From: Sporosarcina sp. BI001-red | GTDB taxonomy: Bacteria > Bacillota > Bacilli > Bacillales_A > Planococcaceae | Direction of reading: 5' to 3' | Length of the DNA stretch: 64,000 nucleotides | NCBI RefSeq assembly: GCF_003384035.1 | Contig: NZ_QQAK01000009.1 | Coordinates: 434,001-498,000 of the forward strand | Shown here: positions 21,373 through 31,318 of the stretch, one piece after another | How positions within the stretch are numbered: position 1 is the first letter of the stretch | Layout of the letters: every line of letters begins with the position of its first letter | Program-made: the position numbers and the translations under genes | The notes under the pieces: generated by a model | The model's input: the letters and a program-made list of their open reading frames with translations, nothing else | What the model was told of the DNA's origin: nothing | The model's database searches: none

Positions 21373-23184
21373 GTGTCAAAAATTCCTGAACAGACGATAG
21401 AAGAGATTCGTACAAAGACGGATATAGTGGATCTAATCGGTGAACATGTCCGGCTTACGAAGAGAGGGAAGAACTGGTTCGGCCTATGTCCGTTCCATGG
21501 AGAAAGTACGCCTTCTTTTTCGGTTTCTGAAGAAAAACAGCTCTTTCACTGTTTTGGCTGTGGAGCTAGTGGGAATGCAATCACTTTTGTTATGGATGTC
21601 GATAACCGTCCATTTACAGAGGCCGTTGTTCATCTTGCTGAGCGGCTTAATATTCCGATTGATGCATCAGTTGAGATGGGAAATCGGTCAGAAAAAGATG
21701 TAGCTCATAAACAGATGTATGAAGCCCATGAATTCGCGGCAAACTTCTATAACCACCTTCTTTTAAATACTGTGGAAGGTGAAAAAGCATATCAGTATCT
21801 TGAACAAAGAGGATTTACAAGGGAAAACATCGAAAAGTATAGTATAGGGTGGGCTCTTGATGACTGGGAAGCGTTATCTTCCCTTTTACAGCGTCAAGGT
21901 TTCGATATGAACGAGATGGAACAAGCGGGACTTGTCATCCAACGTGATAGCGGAACTGGTTTTTTTGATCGGTTCCGTGGAAGGATTATGTTTCCCCTTT
22001 ATGACGATCATGGTACAATAGTCGGGTTCTCTGGGAGAGTGCTTGAGAAGTCGGAAAAAGAAGCAAAGTATCTTAATAGTCCAGAAACCCCGATATTCGA
22101 AAAAGGTCGAGTGCTGTACAATTTTCACCGCGCACGTCTTAATGCTCGAAAAAAGGGTAATGTAATAGTATTCGAAGGATTTATGGATACGCTGTCTGCG
22201 GACCGTAATGGTGTTGAAAATACTGTAGCAGTCATGGGGACGGCGTTATCAGATACACAATTGATCAAGTTAAAGCGCATTACCAACGACCTTATTATTT
22301 GTTGTGATGGAGATAACGCTGGTTGGGAAGCATCAAAACGTTTTGCGGAGCTTGTTATGCAAAAAGGGTTTTCCCTAAAAATTGCAACGCTTCCGAATAA
22401 AATGGACCCTGATGATTACATTTCTGAAAATGGTATTGATGCATTTCGGGAAAAGATCTTAGACCGCCCACATTCGTTTATGTCTTTCATAATGTTATAT
22501 GCAAAAAGATCAAAAAACCTGTCACATGAAAATGACGTATTGCAATATATTCATGAAGTGATGGAAGAGCTTGCTGGGGTTTTAACACCTGTCGAAAAAG
22601 ACATGATGCTAAGACAGCTATCGATGGATACAAATGTATCTGTTGATGCACTTGAACAACAGTATGCAAAAGCTACAGGAAAAGCAGTTAGGAAAACACA
22701 AACTGACAGCTTTACAGAGCCAGTGATACCGATTATCCAACAAAAGAAGCAAAACATCTCCGCAACAGGACGTGCTGAGCGTTTGCTTCTAAGTCACTTG
22801 TTGAATGATGGTTCCTTATTTGACACGATTCAGAACCACCACGAAGACCTGTTTGTTCATGAGGACTATGCCACAATATATATCCGTTTGGCAGGATTCT
22901 ATGAGCAATATGGTGCTCCTGATTTTCATCGATTTGCAGAAACGATTGAAGATCGCGGTTTGCGAAGAATTGTATTGGAAGCTGCTGTCATGGAGCGGGA
23001 TCCCGAACATGCGGATAAAGAAGTGGAAGATTGTGTAACGCATTTAAAGAAACATCGAATTCAACAGCTTATTACACAAAAAATGCATGAATCAAAAGAC
23101 GCAGAAAAAATGAACGATCTACCCGCAGCACTTCAGCTAGCGAGAGAGATCATACAGCTCCGGAAATCATTATCGGCAATGTAA
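21373..23184 (+). CDS. dnaG: DNA primase
   Basis: DnaG synthesises RNA primers at replication forks. The 603-residue protein has the CHC2 zinc domain (C39, H42, C60, C63), the catalytic core with TOPRIM motif VIVFEGFMD and the acidic CDGDNAG segment, and a C-terminal helicase-binding domain. GTG 21373 has only a weak ribosome binding site (GATGGTGATAG), which may keep expression low. It precedes sigA, the conserved macromolecular-synthesis operon arrangement. Confidence 0.97.
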   Translation: MSKIPEQTIEEIRTKTDIVDLIGEHVRLTKRGKNWFGLCPFHGESTPSFSVSEEKQLFHCFGCGASGNAITFVMDVDNRPFTEAVVHLAERLNIPIDASVEMGNRSEKDVAHKQMYEAHEFAANFYNHLLLNTVEGEKAYQYLEQRGFTRENIEKYSIGWALDDWEALSSLLQRQGFDMNEMEQAGLVIQRDSGTGFFDRFRGRIMFPLYDDHGTIVGFSGRVLEKSEKEAKYLNSPETPIFEKGRVLYNFHRARLNARKKGNVIVFEGFMDTLSADRNGVENTVAVMGTALSDTQLIKLKRITNDLIICCDGDNAGWEASKRFAELVMQKGFSLKIATLPNKMDPDDYISENGIDAFREKILDRPHSFMSFIMLYAKRSKNLSHENDVLQYIHEVMEELAGVLTPVEKDMMLRQLSMDTNVSVDALEQQYAKATGKAVRKTQTDSFTEPVIPIIQQKKQNISATGRAERLLLSHLLNDGSLFDTIQNHHEDLFVHEDYATIYIRLAGFYEQYGAPDFHRFAETIEDRGLRRIVLEAAVMERDPEHADKEVEDCVTHLKKHRIQQLITQKMHESKDAEKMNDLPAALQLAREIIQLRKSLSAM

Positions 23185-23217
23185 GCCGACCGGCGTACTA
23201 AGGAGGAACAGGTTATT

Positions 23218-24336
23218 ATGGCTAAAAAAGAGGAACTAACTGGAGAAACAGAGACAACGTTGGAAGAAGTCAAAGCTGCTTTGCTGGAAACCGGTAAAAA
23301 GAGTGGCGAGTTGACAATAGAAGAAGTCACTGAAAAATTGGCTACTTTTGAAATGGAGCCCGACCAGTTTGAAGAGTTCCTGGATCAAATCGAGGCAGCT
23401 GGTATTGAGATGGAAGGCAAAGAGGAAAGTTCTGAGGAAGCGCCGGGAAAACCTGCTGCAGATGAAGAACGATTCGATTTGAATGACCTAAGCGTCCCAC
23501 CGGGTGTGAAAATTAATGACCCTGTCCGCATGTACTTAAAAGAAATAGGCCGAGTTGACCTGCTTACCGGTAAGGAAGAAGTAGCTCTTGCTAAACGTAT
23601 TATTGCTGGAGAAGAAGAAGCTAAAAAACGCTTGGCTGAAGCTAACTTACGTCTCGTTGTAAGTATTGCAAAACGTTATGTTGGAAGAGGCATGCTGTTC
23701 TTGGATTTGATCCAAGAAGGAAACATGGGTCTTATTAAAGCCGTTGAAAAATTTGACCATACTAAAGGGTTCAAGTTCAGTACGTATGCAACTTGGTGGA
23801 TTCGTCAGGCAATTACTCGTGCAATCGCCGACCAAGCGAGAACAATACGTATCCCGGTTCATATGGTAGAGACAATTAATAAACTTATTCGTGTCCAGCG
23901 GCAGTTGTTACAGGACCTAGGTAGAGAACCTTCACCTGAGGAAATCGGTGAAGAGATGGAGCTGACTCCTGAAAAAGTTCGTGAAATCCTTAAAATTGCA
24001 CAAGAGCCGGTTTCACTTGAAACGCCGATTGGTGAAGAGGACGATTCGCATTTAGGAGATTTCATAGAAGATTCGGAAGCGCAGTCTCCTTCTGACCATG
24101 CGGCCTACGAATTGTTAAAAGAGCAACTTGAAGATGTGTTGGATACACTGACAGACCGCGAAGAGAATGTCCTTCGTTTGCGTTTCGGATTGGATGACGG
24201 TCGCACTAGAACCTTAGAAGAAGTTGGAAAGGTATTCGGAGTAACTCGTGAGCGTATCCGTCAAATCGAGGCGAAGGCGCTTCGTAAATTACGACATCCT
24301 TCTCGTAGTAAGCGTCTGAAAGACTTTTTAGAATGA
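23218..24336 (+). CDS. sigA: RNA polymerase sigma factor SigA (RpoD)
   Basis: SigA is the housekeeping sigma factor. The 372-residue protein has region 1.1 at the N-terminus and region 1.2/2 ([26 protein letters not shown]). Region 3 follows, and region 4 carries the -35-binding helix [27 protein letters not shown] precedes the ATG. It lies 33 bp after dnaG. Confidence 0.98.
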   Translation: MAKKEELTGETETTLEEVKAALLETGKKSGELTIEEVTEKLATFEMEPDQFEEFLDQIEAAGIEMEGKEESSEEAPGKPAADEERFDLNDLSVPPGVKINDPVRMYLKEIGRVDLLTGKEEVALAKRIIAGEEEAKKRLAEANLRLVVSIAKRYVGRGMLFLDLIQEGNMGLIKAVEKFDHTKGFKFSTYATWWIRQAITRAIADQARTIRIPVHMVETINKLIRVQRQLLQDLGREPSPEEIGEEMELTPEKVREILKIAQEPVSLETPIGEEDDSHLGDFIEDSEAQSPSDHAAYELLKEQLEDVLDTLTDREENVLRLRFGLDDGRTRTLEEVGKVFGVTRERIRQIEAKALRKLRHPSRSKRLKDFLE

Positions 24337-24341
24337 GAAAT

Positions 24342-24376
24342 TGGCACCGGGCAAATTCCTTGCCGGTGTCTTTTTT
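24342..24376 (+). terminator. Terminator after sigA
   Basis: GGCACCGGGCAAA pairs with TTGCCGGTGTC around a short loop, followed by TTTTTTC. Confidence 0.85.
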
Positions 24377-24397
24377 CAGTAGAAGGAGAGAACGTTT

Positions 24398-24955
24398 ATG
24401 AATGCACAGCGTAAACGAATCATTATGTCAGAAATACATTATTGGAAAAAGAATCGTCTATTACCAGAGCATTATTGTGATTTTTTAATAACATTATATA
24501 CTCAAGGGGATGAACAATCAGCAACAGACGTAAAGGTTGAAAAAGCAATTCTGGAAAAGGAGCGGTCTTCGGTTACGAAGAAAATGATTTTGTTGGTAAT
24601 CTTAGCAACAGGTCTTTGCGCTTTGATGTTTACAGTTGGTAATTATCCTATAATTATGATTACGGTCTCCTCCATTTTTGTTCTTGGTTTACTAATAAGG
24701 TTAATGATGAGTAAACCATTTCGTTCTGCTCTTATTCCCTTTACATATATTATTGCCGCATTTATGTTGCTCGGTATATCACTTAAAGTATGGTTTGCTT
24801 TCTTTGAAGGAGAGACAATGTTGTTATTAGGCATACTTATGTTGAATAGCATTTTGTGGCTTTTTTCAGGACGTTTACTCAAATTATTGTATTTTACGAT
24901 TTCAGGTGCTGCTGGCTTACTCATGATTATCGGATTCTTGCTCATTTCCTATTGA
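24398..24955 (+). CDS. Uncharacterised four-to-five-helix membrane protein
   Basis: The function is unknown. The 185-residue protein has an N-terminal soluble segment with EIHYWKKNRLLPEHYCDFL, a short motif seen at the N-termini of several uncharacterised Firmicute membrane proteins. Five hydrophobic helices follow between about residues 65 and 185. AAGGAGAGAAC precedes ATG 24398; an ATG at residue 10 is an alternative start. It is a single gene between terminators, after sigA. Confidence 0.85.
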   Translation: MNAQRKRIIMSEIHYWKKNRLLPEHYCDFLITLYTQGDEQSATDVKVEKAILEKERSSVTKKMILLVILATGLCALMFTVGNYPIIMITVSSIFVLGLLIRLMMSKPFRSALIPFTYIIAAFMLLGISLKVWFAFFEGETMLLLGILMLNSILWLFSGRLLKLLYFTISGAAGLLMIIGFLLISY

Positions 24956-24972
24956 GCAAGAATTCTTTTTTT
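24934..24972 (+). terminator. Terminator overlapping the end of the membrane-protein gene
   Basis: A perfect 11-bp stem (ATTCTTGCTCA with TGAGCAAGAAT) is followed by TCTTTTTTTC. Confidence 0.85.
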
Positions 24973-24996
24973 CTGTTAAACTATCGGCTAATTCTG

Positions 24997-25022
24997 TATA
25001 ATGAAATTTGTAAGCGTTCACA
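24997..25022 (+). promoter_or_regulatory. -10 box and CcpA cre site upstream of acyl-CoA dehydrogenase
   Basis: A TATAAT -10 element at 24997-25002 is followed at 25009-25022 by TGTAAGCGTTCACA, a full match to the Bacillus cre consensus TGWAANCGNTNWCA. The site overlaps the expected transcription start, the usual arrangement for CcpA-mediated glucose repression. Confidence 0.8.
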
Positions 25023-25039
25023 AAAAAGGGGATGTCATA

Positions 25040-26182
25040 ATGGATTTCAATTTATCATCAGAACAGCAAATGATACAGCGTACAATTCGGGAGTTTGCAA
25101 ACGAAGTTGTCGCACCTGGGGCAATCGAACGGGATCGCACAAATGAGTTTCCTGTAGAAATTTTTAAACAGCTTTCTGAAATGGGGATGATGGGACTTCC
25201 GTTTTCAGAAGAGTATGGGGGAGCTGGGGCGGACACAATCAGTTTTGCAATCGTGACAGAAGAATTGAGTCGTGCTTGTGCGTCTACCGGAATTACATAT
25301 TCAGCACACATTTCTCTTGGAGGAGCGCCTCTTAGCTTATTTGGGACAGAAGAACAAAAACAAAAGTACTTGCGTCCTATATGTGAAGGAACTTCATTTG
25401 GTGCGTTCGGATTGACCGAACCAAATGCTGGATCAGACGCAGGTGGCACTCAAACAACAGCTAAACTTGAAGATGGAGAGTATACCATCAATGGTTCAAA
25501 AGTATATATCACCAATGCCAGTTATGCTAAAAATCTTGCGTTGACTGCCATAACGGGACAGACTGAAAAAGGTGGAAAAGAAATTAGCGCTATAATTGTT
25601 CCTACAGATGCAGAAGGATTCAAAGTGATTGATAACTATGAAAAGATGGGGCTGCATGCTTCCAATACAACAGAACTCGTGATGGAGAATGTACAAGTAC
25701 CTGAAGAGAATCTACTCGGTAAAAAAGGGAACGGATTCCGTCAATTTTTAGTAACATTAGATGGTGGACGAATTGGAATTGCAGCGATGGCAGTTGGTAT
25801 TGCTCAAGCAGCCTACGATCGTGCAATGAAGTATGCAAAAGAGCGGAAACAGTTTGGAAAGTCGTTATCTGAGTTCCAGGTAACACAATTTAAACTGGCG
25901 GATATGGCTTTGAAAATTGAGCTTGCAAGAAATATGGTCTATAAAGCAGCTTGGTTGAAAGACGAAGGAAAGCCGTTTACAAAAGAAGCAGCGATGTGTA
26001 AGTTGTATGCCTCAGAAATTGCAATGGAAGTTGCAGACGAAGCCATTCAAATTCACGGTGGTTACGGTTATATGAGGGAATACGAAGTAGAGAGATATAT
26101 GCGCGATGCGAAGTTATTGGAAATTGGGGAAGGAACTTCGGAAGTTCAACATATGGTAATTGCCCGACAAATCGGATGTTGA
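25040..26182 (+). CDS. Acyl-CoA dehydrogenase (short-chain/butyryl type)
   Basis: This FAD enzyme catalyses the first step of fatty-acyl or branched-chain acyl-CoA oxidation. The 380-residue protein has the family signatures FGLTEPNAGSDAGG (near residue 124) and QIHGGYGYMREYEVERYMRD-type motif near residue 336. The catalytic glutamate region ends in LEIGEGTSEVQ. The exact substrate cannot be set from sequence; AcdA/MmgC/BCD-like are possible. ATG 25040 is preceded by AAAAGGGGATG. A cre site in the promoter points to catabolite repression. It is monocistronic. Confidence 0.92.
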   Translation: MDFNLSSEQQMIQRTIREFANEVVAPGAIERDRTNEFPVEIFKQLSEMGMMGLPFSEEYGGAGADTISFAIVTEELSRACASTGITYSAHISLGGAPLSLFGTEEQKQKYLRPICEGTSFGAFGLTEPNAGSDAGGTQTTAKLEDGEYTINGSKVYITNASYAKNLALTAITGQTEKGGKEISAIIVPTDAEGFKVIDNYEKMGLHASNTTELVMENVQVPEENLLGKKGNGFRQFLVTLDGGRIGIAAMAVGIAQAAYDRAMKYAKERKQFGKSLSEFQVTQFKLADMALKIELARNMVYKAAWLKDEGKPFTKEAAMCKLYASEIAMEVADEAIQIHGGYGYMREYEVERYMRDAKLLEIGEGTSEVQHMVIARQIGC

Positions 26183-26327
26183 CAAAAAAAGTTCACAAAG
26201 TATGTCCAAATTGTCACAAAAGAGAAAAGTCCATTGATATGTCTTTCGATTTTATTCGAAATACAGTACAATAAGAGTTGTGCACTATATACTACAGAAT
26301 AGTTTCTGGTGAAGGAGGTTAAATTCG

Positions 26328-26699
26328 TTGAGTAAAAATCCTGTTATTCCTTATATTTTGATTTTCGCACTAGGAATTGGACTCATTTTCTTCATGTCCC
26401 TTTATGGTATTGATCAGAAGAAAGAAATTGCCGATGGCGATGGTGAAGCAACTGAAGAAGGTACGAAAGAAGAAGGCGCATCCTCTGAATTCGATGCTGA
26501 AGCTGTTGCTCAGCAAAAATGTATCGGATGTCACGGTGGAGACCTAAAAGGATCTGTTGGTCCAAACCTTCATGGTGAAGACAAAGATGCTAAAGAACTT
26601 CACGAGATCATTAAGAATGGTAAAGGCGGTATGCCTGCTGGACTCATCCCTGATGAGAACATCGATGATATGGTCGATTACATTCTAACACTAAAATGA
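26328..26699 (+). CDS. cccA: Membrane-anchored cytochrome c550
   Basis: This is a small c-type cytochrome on the outer face of the membrane. The 123-residue protein has an N-terminal membrane anchor (residues 6-26), an acidic linker, and one haem-binding CIGCH motif near residue 65. A distal methionine ligand is likely in GGMPAG. TTG 26328 follows GAAGGAGG. It precedes trmK as in B. subtilis. Confidence 0.93.
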   Translation: MSKNPVIPYILIFALGIGLIFFMSLYGIDQKKEIADGDGEATEEGTKEEGASSEFDAEAVAQQKCIGCHGGDLKGSVGPNLHGEDKDAKELHEIIKNGKGGMPAGLIPDENIDDMVDYILTLK

Positions 26700-26704
26700 A
26701 CATC

Positions 26705-26754
26705 TAAAGAGCAATCAGTGTAGCGGAACTTCGCTGCCTGGTTGCTCTTTTGTT
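26705..26754 (+). terminator. Terminator after cccA
   Basis: AAAGAGCAATCAG pairs with CCTGGTTGCTCTTT and encloses a smaller stem (AGCGGAACTTCGCT). TTTTG follows. Confidence 0.85.
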
Positions 26755-26842
26755 TGATACGTGCAAAAGCGTATTATTTTCGATAAGATAACTAGGAGAA
26801 GTCGACGTCGAATTTTACGTCTACTGAAAGGTGGAACAAAGT

Positions 26843-27541
26843 GTGAACGCGAAAAATTTATCAGAGCGATTGCGGTTGGTCGCATCATTTGCAAAACAAG
26901 GAACTGTCCTTGCAGATATCGGGAGTGACCACGCTTATTTACCATGCTGGTTAATTCAAGAAGGGCAAATATCTCGAGCTATTGCAGGAGAAGTTGTAAA
27001 AGGGCCATTTGAATCTGCCAAGCGAAATGTTGCGAAGGAAGGCTTAACAGATAATATTGTTGTACGCCTCGCAAATGGCCTACAAGCTATTTTGCCTGAA
27101 GATGGAGTTGAAACCGTGACCATCGCGGGGATGGGTGGATCATTAATAGCCTCGATATTAGAAAATGACCCAGAGAGGTTAACAGGAGTCAAGAGGATTA
27201 TTGTACAGCCGAATATACATGCTATGGCAATCCGTGAATGGGCAGTCAGACATTCATGGGGAATCGTTAATGAAGCCATCCTTAAAGAAGATCATAAAAT
27301 CTATGAAATTCTTGTACTCGAGCGAGGGGAACAGTCTTATAAATCGGAACAGTTACTAATGGGGCCGATTCTTTTACAAGAACGTTCTGACGTTTTCCAG
27401 GAGAAATGGATAGGTGAGCTAAATGAGATATCACGTGTCATCAATGTGCTCACACAGTCTGCACAATCTGAAGAGGCTAAGGTGAAACGCAAGCAACTGA
27501 GTGATACCAAGGACTTGATAGAAAGGGTGTTGAAGTCATGA
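26843..27541 (+). CDS. trmK: tRNA (adenine-22-N1)-methyltransferase TrmK
   Basis: TrmK methylates A22 in tRNAs with SAM. The 232-residue protein has a Rossmann fold with ADIGSDHAYLPCWL and the catalytic-region motif VTIAGMGG near residue 95, plus a C-terminal coiled extension. GTG 26843 is nine bases after AAGGTGG. Its stop overlaps the yqfO start by 4 bp (ATGA). Confidence 0.94.
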   Translation: MNAKNLSERLRLVASFAKQGTVLADIGSDHAYLPCWLIQEGQISRAIAGEVVKGPFESAKRNVAKEGLTDNIVVRLANGLQAILPEDGVETVTIAGMGGSLIASILENDPERLTGVKRIIVQPNIHAMAIREWAVRHSWGIVNEAILKEDHKIYEILVLERGEQSYKSEQLLMGPILLQERSDVFQEKWIGELNEISRVINVLTQSAQSEEAKVKRKQLSDTKDLIERVLKS

Positions 27542-28347
27542 AAAACGTGAATGGATATGAAATCATTCAAGTATTTGAAGAGTGGGCACCGAAAAAACTA
27601 GCAATGGAAGGCGATCCGATCGGCTTACATATTGGTCAATTGAATCGTCCGGTTGACACCGTCTTAGTTACATTGGATGTGAATGAAACGGTAGTTGACG
27701 AAGCAATTGAGCGGGGGGCAACTTTAATCATTGCACACCACCCTCCCTTATTTAGACCTGCTAAACACATTTGGACAGATACCCCCCAGGGACGAATGAT
27801 TGAGAAATGCATTAAACACGATTTGTCCGTTTATGCTGCGCACACAAACCTGGATATCGCAAATGGCGGGGTAAATGATCTACTTGCGGAAAAACTAGGA
27901 CTCACACAATTGAAAATAATTGAACGAACTTCTGTCGAGTCTGGTGAGGAATTTGGGTTAGGACGAGTCGGCATCTTATCTTCTAAGATGACACTAGATC
28001 AGTTTGCCTGCTATGTGAAAGAGAAGCTAGAAGTGCCTGCAGTCAGAATGGTAGGGGATAAAGATCGTTTGATTCAAAAAGTGGGTGTTTTAGGGGGAGA
28101 TGGGAACAAATACATCTATGCCGCTAAACGTGCTGGAGCTGATGTGTTAGTTACAGGAGATTTGTATTACCATGTCGCTCAAGATGCTGAAGCAGTTGAT
28201 TTATGTGTTGTGGATCCTGGTCATAATGTTGAAAAAGTGATGATTCGAGGCGTTGCAGAAAAAATGACTGCACAATGTGAAAATCGTCAATACAACGTTA
28301 CTTTTTTACAATCCCAAATAAATACAGAGCCATTTACATTCGTTTGA
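27538..28347 (+). CDS. yqfO: Nif3-like dinuclear metal centre protein (YqfO, short form)
   Basis: This Nif3/DUF34 family protein is annotated as GTP cyclohydrolase 1 type 2-like, though its physiological substrate is unsettled. The 269-residue protein has metal-site motifs AHHPPLF, HTNLD and TGDLYYH. The B. subtilis ortholog is about 373 residues because of an inserted PII-like domain, and this copy lacks that insert. It is coupled to trmK by an ATGA overlap. Confidence 0.92.
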   Translation: MKNVNGYEIIQVFEEWAPKKLAMEGDPIGLHIGQLNRPVDTVLVTLDVNETVVDEAIERGATLIIAHHPPLFRPAKHIWTDTPQGRMIEKCIKHDLSVYAAHTNLDIANGGVNDLLAEKLGLTQLKIIERTSVESGEEFGLGRVGILSSKMTLDQFACYVKEKLEVPAVRMVGDKDRLIQKVGVLGGDGNKYIYAAKRAGADVLVTGDLYYHVAQDAEAVDLCVVDPGHNVEKVMIRGVAEKMTAQCENRQYNVTFLQSQINTEPFTFV

Positions 28348-28348
28348 A

Positions 28349-28386
28349 AAAATCCCCCATCTTCTCAAGAAAAGAAGTGGGGGATT
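28349..28386. terminator. Bidirectional terminator between yqfO and ispH
   Basis: AAATCCCCCATCTTCT pairs with AGAAGTGGGGGATTT; A/T runs flank both sides. It serves the convergent genes. Confidence 0.85.
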
Positions 28387-28393
28387 TACGTAT

Positions 28394-29365
28394 TTAAACA
28401 TAAGGTTCAATTCGTGTAACGGGTGCTGGGTTTTTAATCTTTGGTAATAGTCGATTCAAGTCAAACTTACGCTCAGCAATATGTGTTGATGGGTCTTCAG
28501 GATCAAACTTGGTCAAGTATTCAATTACTTCACGAACAATTAAAGTAGGAGTAGAAGCACCTGCTGTAACTGCCACTCGGTCTACCCCTTCTAACCAACT
28601 TAACTCGATTTCAGAGACGTCTGAAATTCTGTAAGATGGGGTATTGGCGATTTCCACTGAAACTTGTGTCAAGCGGTTGGAGTTATTACTCTTCGGATCA
28701 CCGACCACAATTAGCAACTCTGCTTCGCCCGCTTGCTCGGCAACTGCTTCTTGTCTAACTTGTGTCGCCATACAAATTTCTTTATGGACTTCAATATGAG
28801 GATATTTCTTTTTTAAGTCTTCCATGAGGTGAACGACGTCCCACTGACTCATAGTTGTCTGATTTGTGACAAGTAATTTGTCGTTTTGAAGGGATAACTT
28901 TTCGATATCCTCAGCATTTTCAACTAAATGGACTCTTCCAGGAGCCACTCCAAGAGCCCCTTCAGGTTCCGGATGATGTGCCTTGCCAATATAGATGATG
29001 TCGTAGCCTTCAGCGGTTTTCTCGCTAATCAAGTCATGAGTCACAGTTACGTCAGGACACGTAGCATCAATTGAAACGAGTCCTTTTTTTCGTGCAAGCT
29101 CCCGTACTTCCGGAGAAACCCCGTGTGCTGTAAATATTACAGTACCCGTTTCTACCTGGTTGAGAATCTCGAGACGATTATTACCTTCTAATGTGATGAT
29201 GCCATCTTCCTCAAAGGCATCTGTCACGTGCTTGTTGTGTACAATCATGCCCAATATATAAATCGGTCTCGGCAATGATTCGTCGAGTGCCGCATTTCTA
29301 GCAATCACCATTGCATCGACGACCCCGTAGCAATAACCTCTCGGGGAAATCTTCAATACTTTCAT
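28394..29365 (-). CDS. ispH: 4-hydroxy-3-methylbut-2-enyl diphosphate reductase
   Basis: IspH catalyses the last step of the MEP pathway, making IPP and DMAPP. The 323-residue iron-sulfur enzyme starts [15 protein letters not shown] and carries the three cluster cysteines (GYCYG, ATCPDVT, EICMATQ). Substrate motifs [11 protein letters not shown] and TAGASTP are present. AGAGGAGTGAG lies upstream on the minus strand. ispG is in the same window (35380-36504), so the MEP pathway is used. Confidence 0.96.
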   Translation of the reverse strand: MKVLKISPRGYCYGVVDAMVIARNAALDESLPRPIYILGMIVHNKHVTDAFEEDGIITLEGNNRLEILNQVETGTVIFTAHGVSPEVRELARKKGLVSIDATCPDVTVTHDLISEKTAEGYDIIYIGKAHHPEPEGALGVAPGRVHLVENAEDIEKLSLQNDKLLVTNQTTMSQWDVVHLMEDLKKKYPHIEVHKEICMATQVRQEAVAEQAGEAELLIVVGDPKSNNSNRLTQVSVEIANTPSYRISDVSEIELSWLEGVDRVAVTAGASTPTLIVREVIEYLTKFDPEDPSTHIAERKFDLNRLLPKIKNPAPVTRIEPYV

Positions 29366-29432
29366 TTTTTCGCTCACTCCTCTAAAGGGATCTATCCCTA
29401 TTATAGCGGAGATGGCTAAAAGGTTCAAAGTC

Positions 29433-29912
29433 TTAGATTGGCGGTTGGAATACTTTTGGTACGGATGGCAATGGACCCGTTGCTATGGGTGCTGCTGCGC
29501 GTGCAACTGAAGTTGCGGCAGATGCTCCTGCTATCCCTGCATCCGGAAGAGATTGAAACCCTCTGTATAATTTCCACATGGCGGGTATGTTTTGAAGCAT
29601 GGGTGCAAACTGTTGTACCATAGGGGCATATTGTTGCACAGTTGACATAAAACGATTGGCGGTTTCCATATACATTTCAGGTTTTGAAAGACCAGCCCCT
29701 GTAGGCGCTCCACCTTGAGCTTGCTGTTGACCACCAAACCCAGGATCCATTCCAAATGGGGAAGGTTGCTGATTCGCTTGGCCTTGTGCTAATGGTGCCG
29801 CAGGTCCCTGCATAAAGGGATTTGCCTGCTGAAAGTTTCCACGAAACATCTGTTGGCCAGCAGGAGCTTGCCGTTGCTGGTTGGCAAATGGATAAAAAGA
29901 TTGATATCTCAT
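29433..29912 (-). CDS. yqfQ: YqfQ/VrrA-like Gln/Pro/Gly-rich protein
   Basis: This 159-residue low-complexity protein has an N-terminal half rich in Gln, Pro, Ala and Gly ([18 protein letters not shown]), and a conserved hydrophobic region near residues 75-125 ([20 protein letters not shown]). Position next to ispH and cshB matches yqfQ of B. subtilis and the vrrA locus of B. anthracis. The function is unknown. AAAGGAGATC precedes the ATG. Confidence 0.75.
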   Translation of the reverse strand: MRYQSFYPFANQQRQAPAGQQMFRGNFQQANPFMQGPAAPLAQGQANQQPSPFGMDPGFGGQQQAQGGAPTGAGLSKPEMYMETANRFMSTVQQYAPMVQQFAPMLQNIPAMWKLYRGFQSLPDAGIAGASAATSVARAAAPIATGPLPSVPKVFQPPI

Positions 29913-30022
29913 AATGATCTCCTTTCCCAAAGAGTACTTTGTCTATAATGTATCCTATGCGAAAAAACCAACCAGCGGTACAGTTTCGTGCTACAATGAA
30001 CGAATGATAGGAGGACACGAAC

Positions 30023-31318
30023 ATGTCTAGATACACTGATTACCAATTTAAACCGTTTCTTCGCGAAGCGATAGAACAGTTGGGCTTCACAAGTCCAACC
30101 CCCATCCAAAAGGAAATGATTCCGCTCATATTAAAAGGTCAGAGCGCAATCGGACAAGCACATACAGGAACAGGGAAGTCTCATAGCTTCCTAATTCCAA
30201 TTTTACAGCGCATTAATACTGAAGAGGATGAGCTACAGGCAGTCATCACAGCTCCTACACGTGAGCTTGCTCTCCAGTTATTTGATGAAGTGAAAAAGCT
30301 GACGGCTACTTCAGAAGTCCGCACAAGTTTATTGATTGGCGGGACAGATAAGAAGCGTTCTGCTGATAAATTGAAATCGAACCCTCATTTAATAGTTGGA
30401 ACGCCGGGACGTATCCGAGATATGTCAGATACAGGTGCGTTGTCGATTCACACGGCTCGAATTCTCGTTATTGACGAAGCTGATCTAGCGTTTGATATGG
30501 GATTCATTGAAGATATCGACCAATTTGCAGGGAAAATGCCAAGTGACTTAGAAATGTATGTTTTCTCTGCGACAATTCCAGAAAAACTTAAGCCTTTCCT
30601 AGCTAAATATATGAACTCACCTGTTCATGTGCAGCTAGGTACGAAAAAGCCGTTAACAGAAGGCATGCACTATTCGCTAGTTCCAGTACGAGGAATGGAT
30701 CGCAAGAAGAAACTGTTGAACGTCATCGAGGCCATCAATCCGTATTTGGCGATTATTTTCACAAATACTAAACAGAATGCAGATGAACTTGCAGGTTATC
30801 TTGCCACTCAAGGTGTGAAAACTGGGAAAATTCATGGTGACTTAAATGCCCGGGAACGTACACGTATGATGAAACAAATTCGTGACCTAGAGTATCAGTT
30901 CATTGTAGCGACAGACTTAGCAGCACGTGGTATAGATATCCCTGGTGTGAGTCACGTCATTAACTATGAGCTCCCCGAAGACTTGGAATTCTATATTCAC
31001 CGAGTTGGACGTACAGCGCGTGCTGGATTAGAAGGGGTCGCAATCACGTTATTTGATCCTTCCGAAGATGATGCTATCGTTAAGATCGAGAAAATGGGTA
31101 TCCCATTTGTACATGAAGATGTTAAAAATGGAGAATGGACGCAGCTAAAAGACCGTCACTCTAGAAAAAATCGCCCTAAAGAACAGGACGAAATCGACAA
31201 GAAGGCTACAGCTTTAATCCGGAAACCTATGAAGGTGAAACCTGGTTATAAAAAGAAGCGTGCTGCGGAAGTAGATCGTTTTAAAAAGCGTGAAAGGAGA
31301 ATGAAAAATAAAAAATGA
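30023..31318 (+). CDS. cshB: DEAD-box RNA helicase CshB
   Basis: This ATP-dependent RNA helicase acts in cold-shock adaptation and ribosome or mRNA metabolism. The 431-residue protein has the Q motif (FTSPTPIQ), motif I AHTGTGKS, Ia PTRELA, II DEAD (VIDEADLAF), III SAT and [11 protein letters not shown] Lys/Arg-rich C-terminal tail follows. GGAGGACACG precedes the ATG. It overlaps nfo by 4 bp. Confidence 0.96.
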   Translation: MSRYTDYQFKPFLREAIEQLGFTSPTPIQKEMIPLILKGQSAIGQAHTGTGKSHSFLIPILQRINTEEDELQAVITAPTRELALQLFDEVKKLTATSEVRTSLLIGGTDKKRSADKLKSNPHLIVGTPGRIRDMSDTGALSIHTARILVIDEADLAFDMGFIEDIDQFAGKMPSDLEMYVFSATIPEKLKPFLAKYMNSPVHVQLGTKKPLTEGMHYSLVPVRGMDRKKKLLNVIEAINPYLAIIFTNTKQNADELAGYLATQGVKTGKIHGDLNARERTRMMKQIRDLEYQFIVATDLAARGIDIPGVSHVINYELPEDLEFYIHRVGRTARAGLEGVAITLFDPSEDDAIVKIEKMGIPFVHEDVKNGEWTQLKDRHSRKNRPKEQDEIDKKATALIRKPMKVKPGYKKKRAAEVDRFKKRERRMKNKK

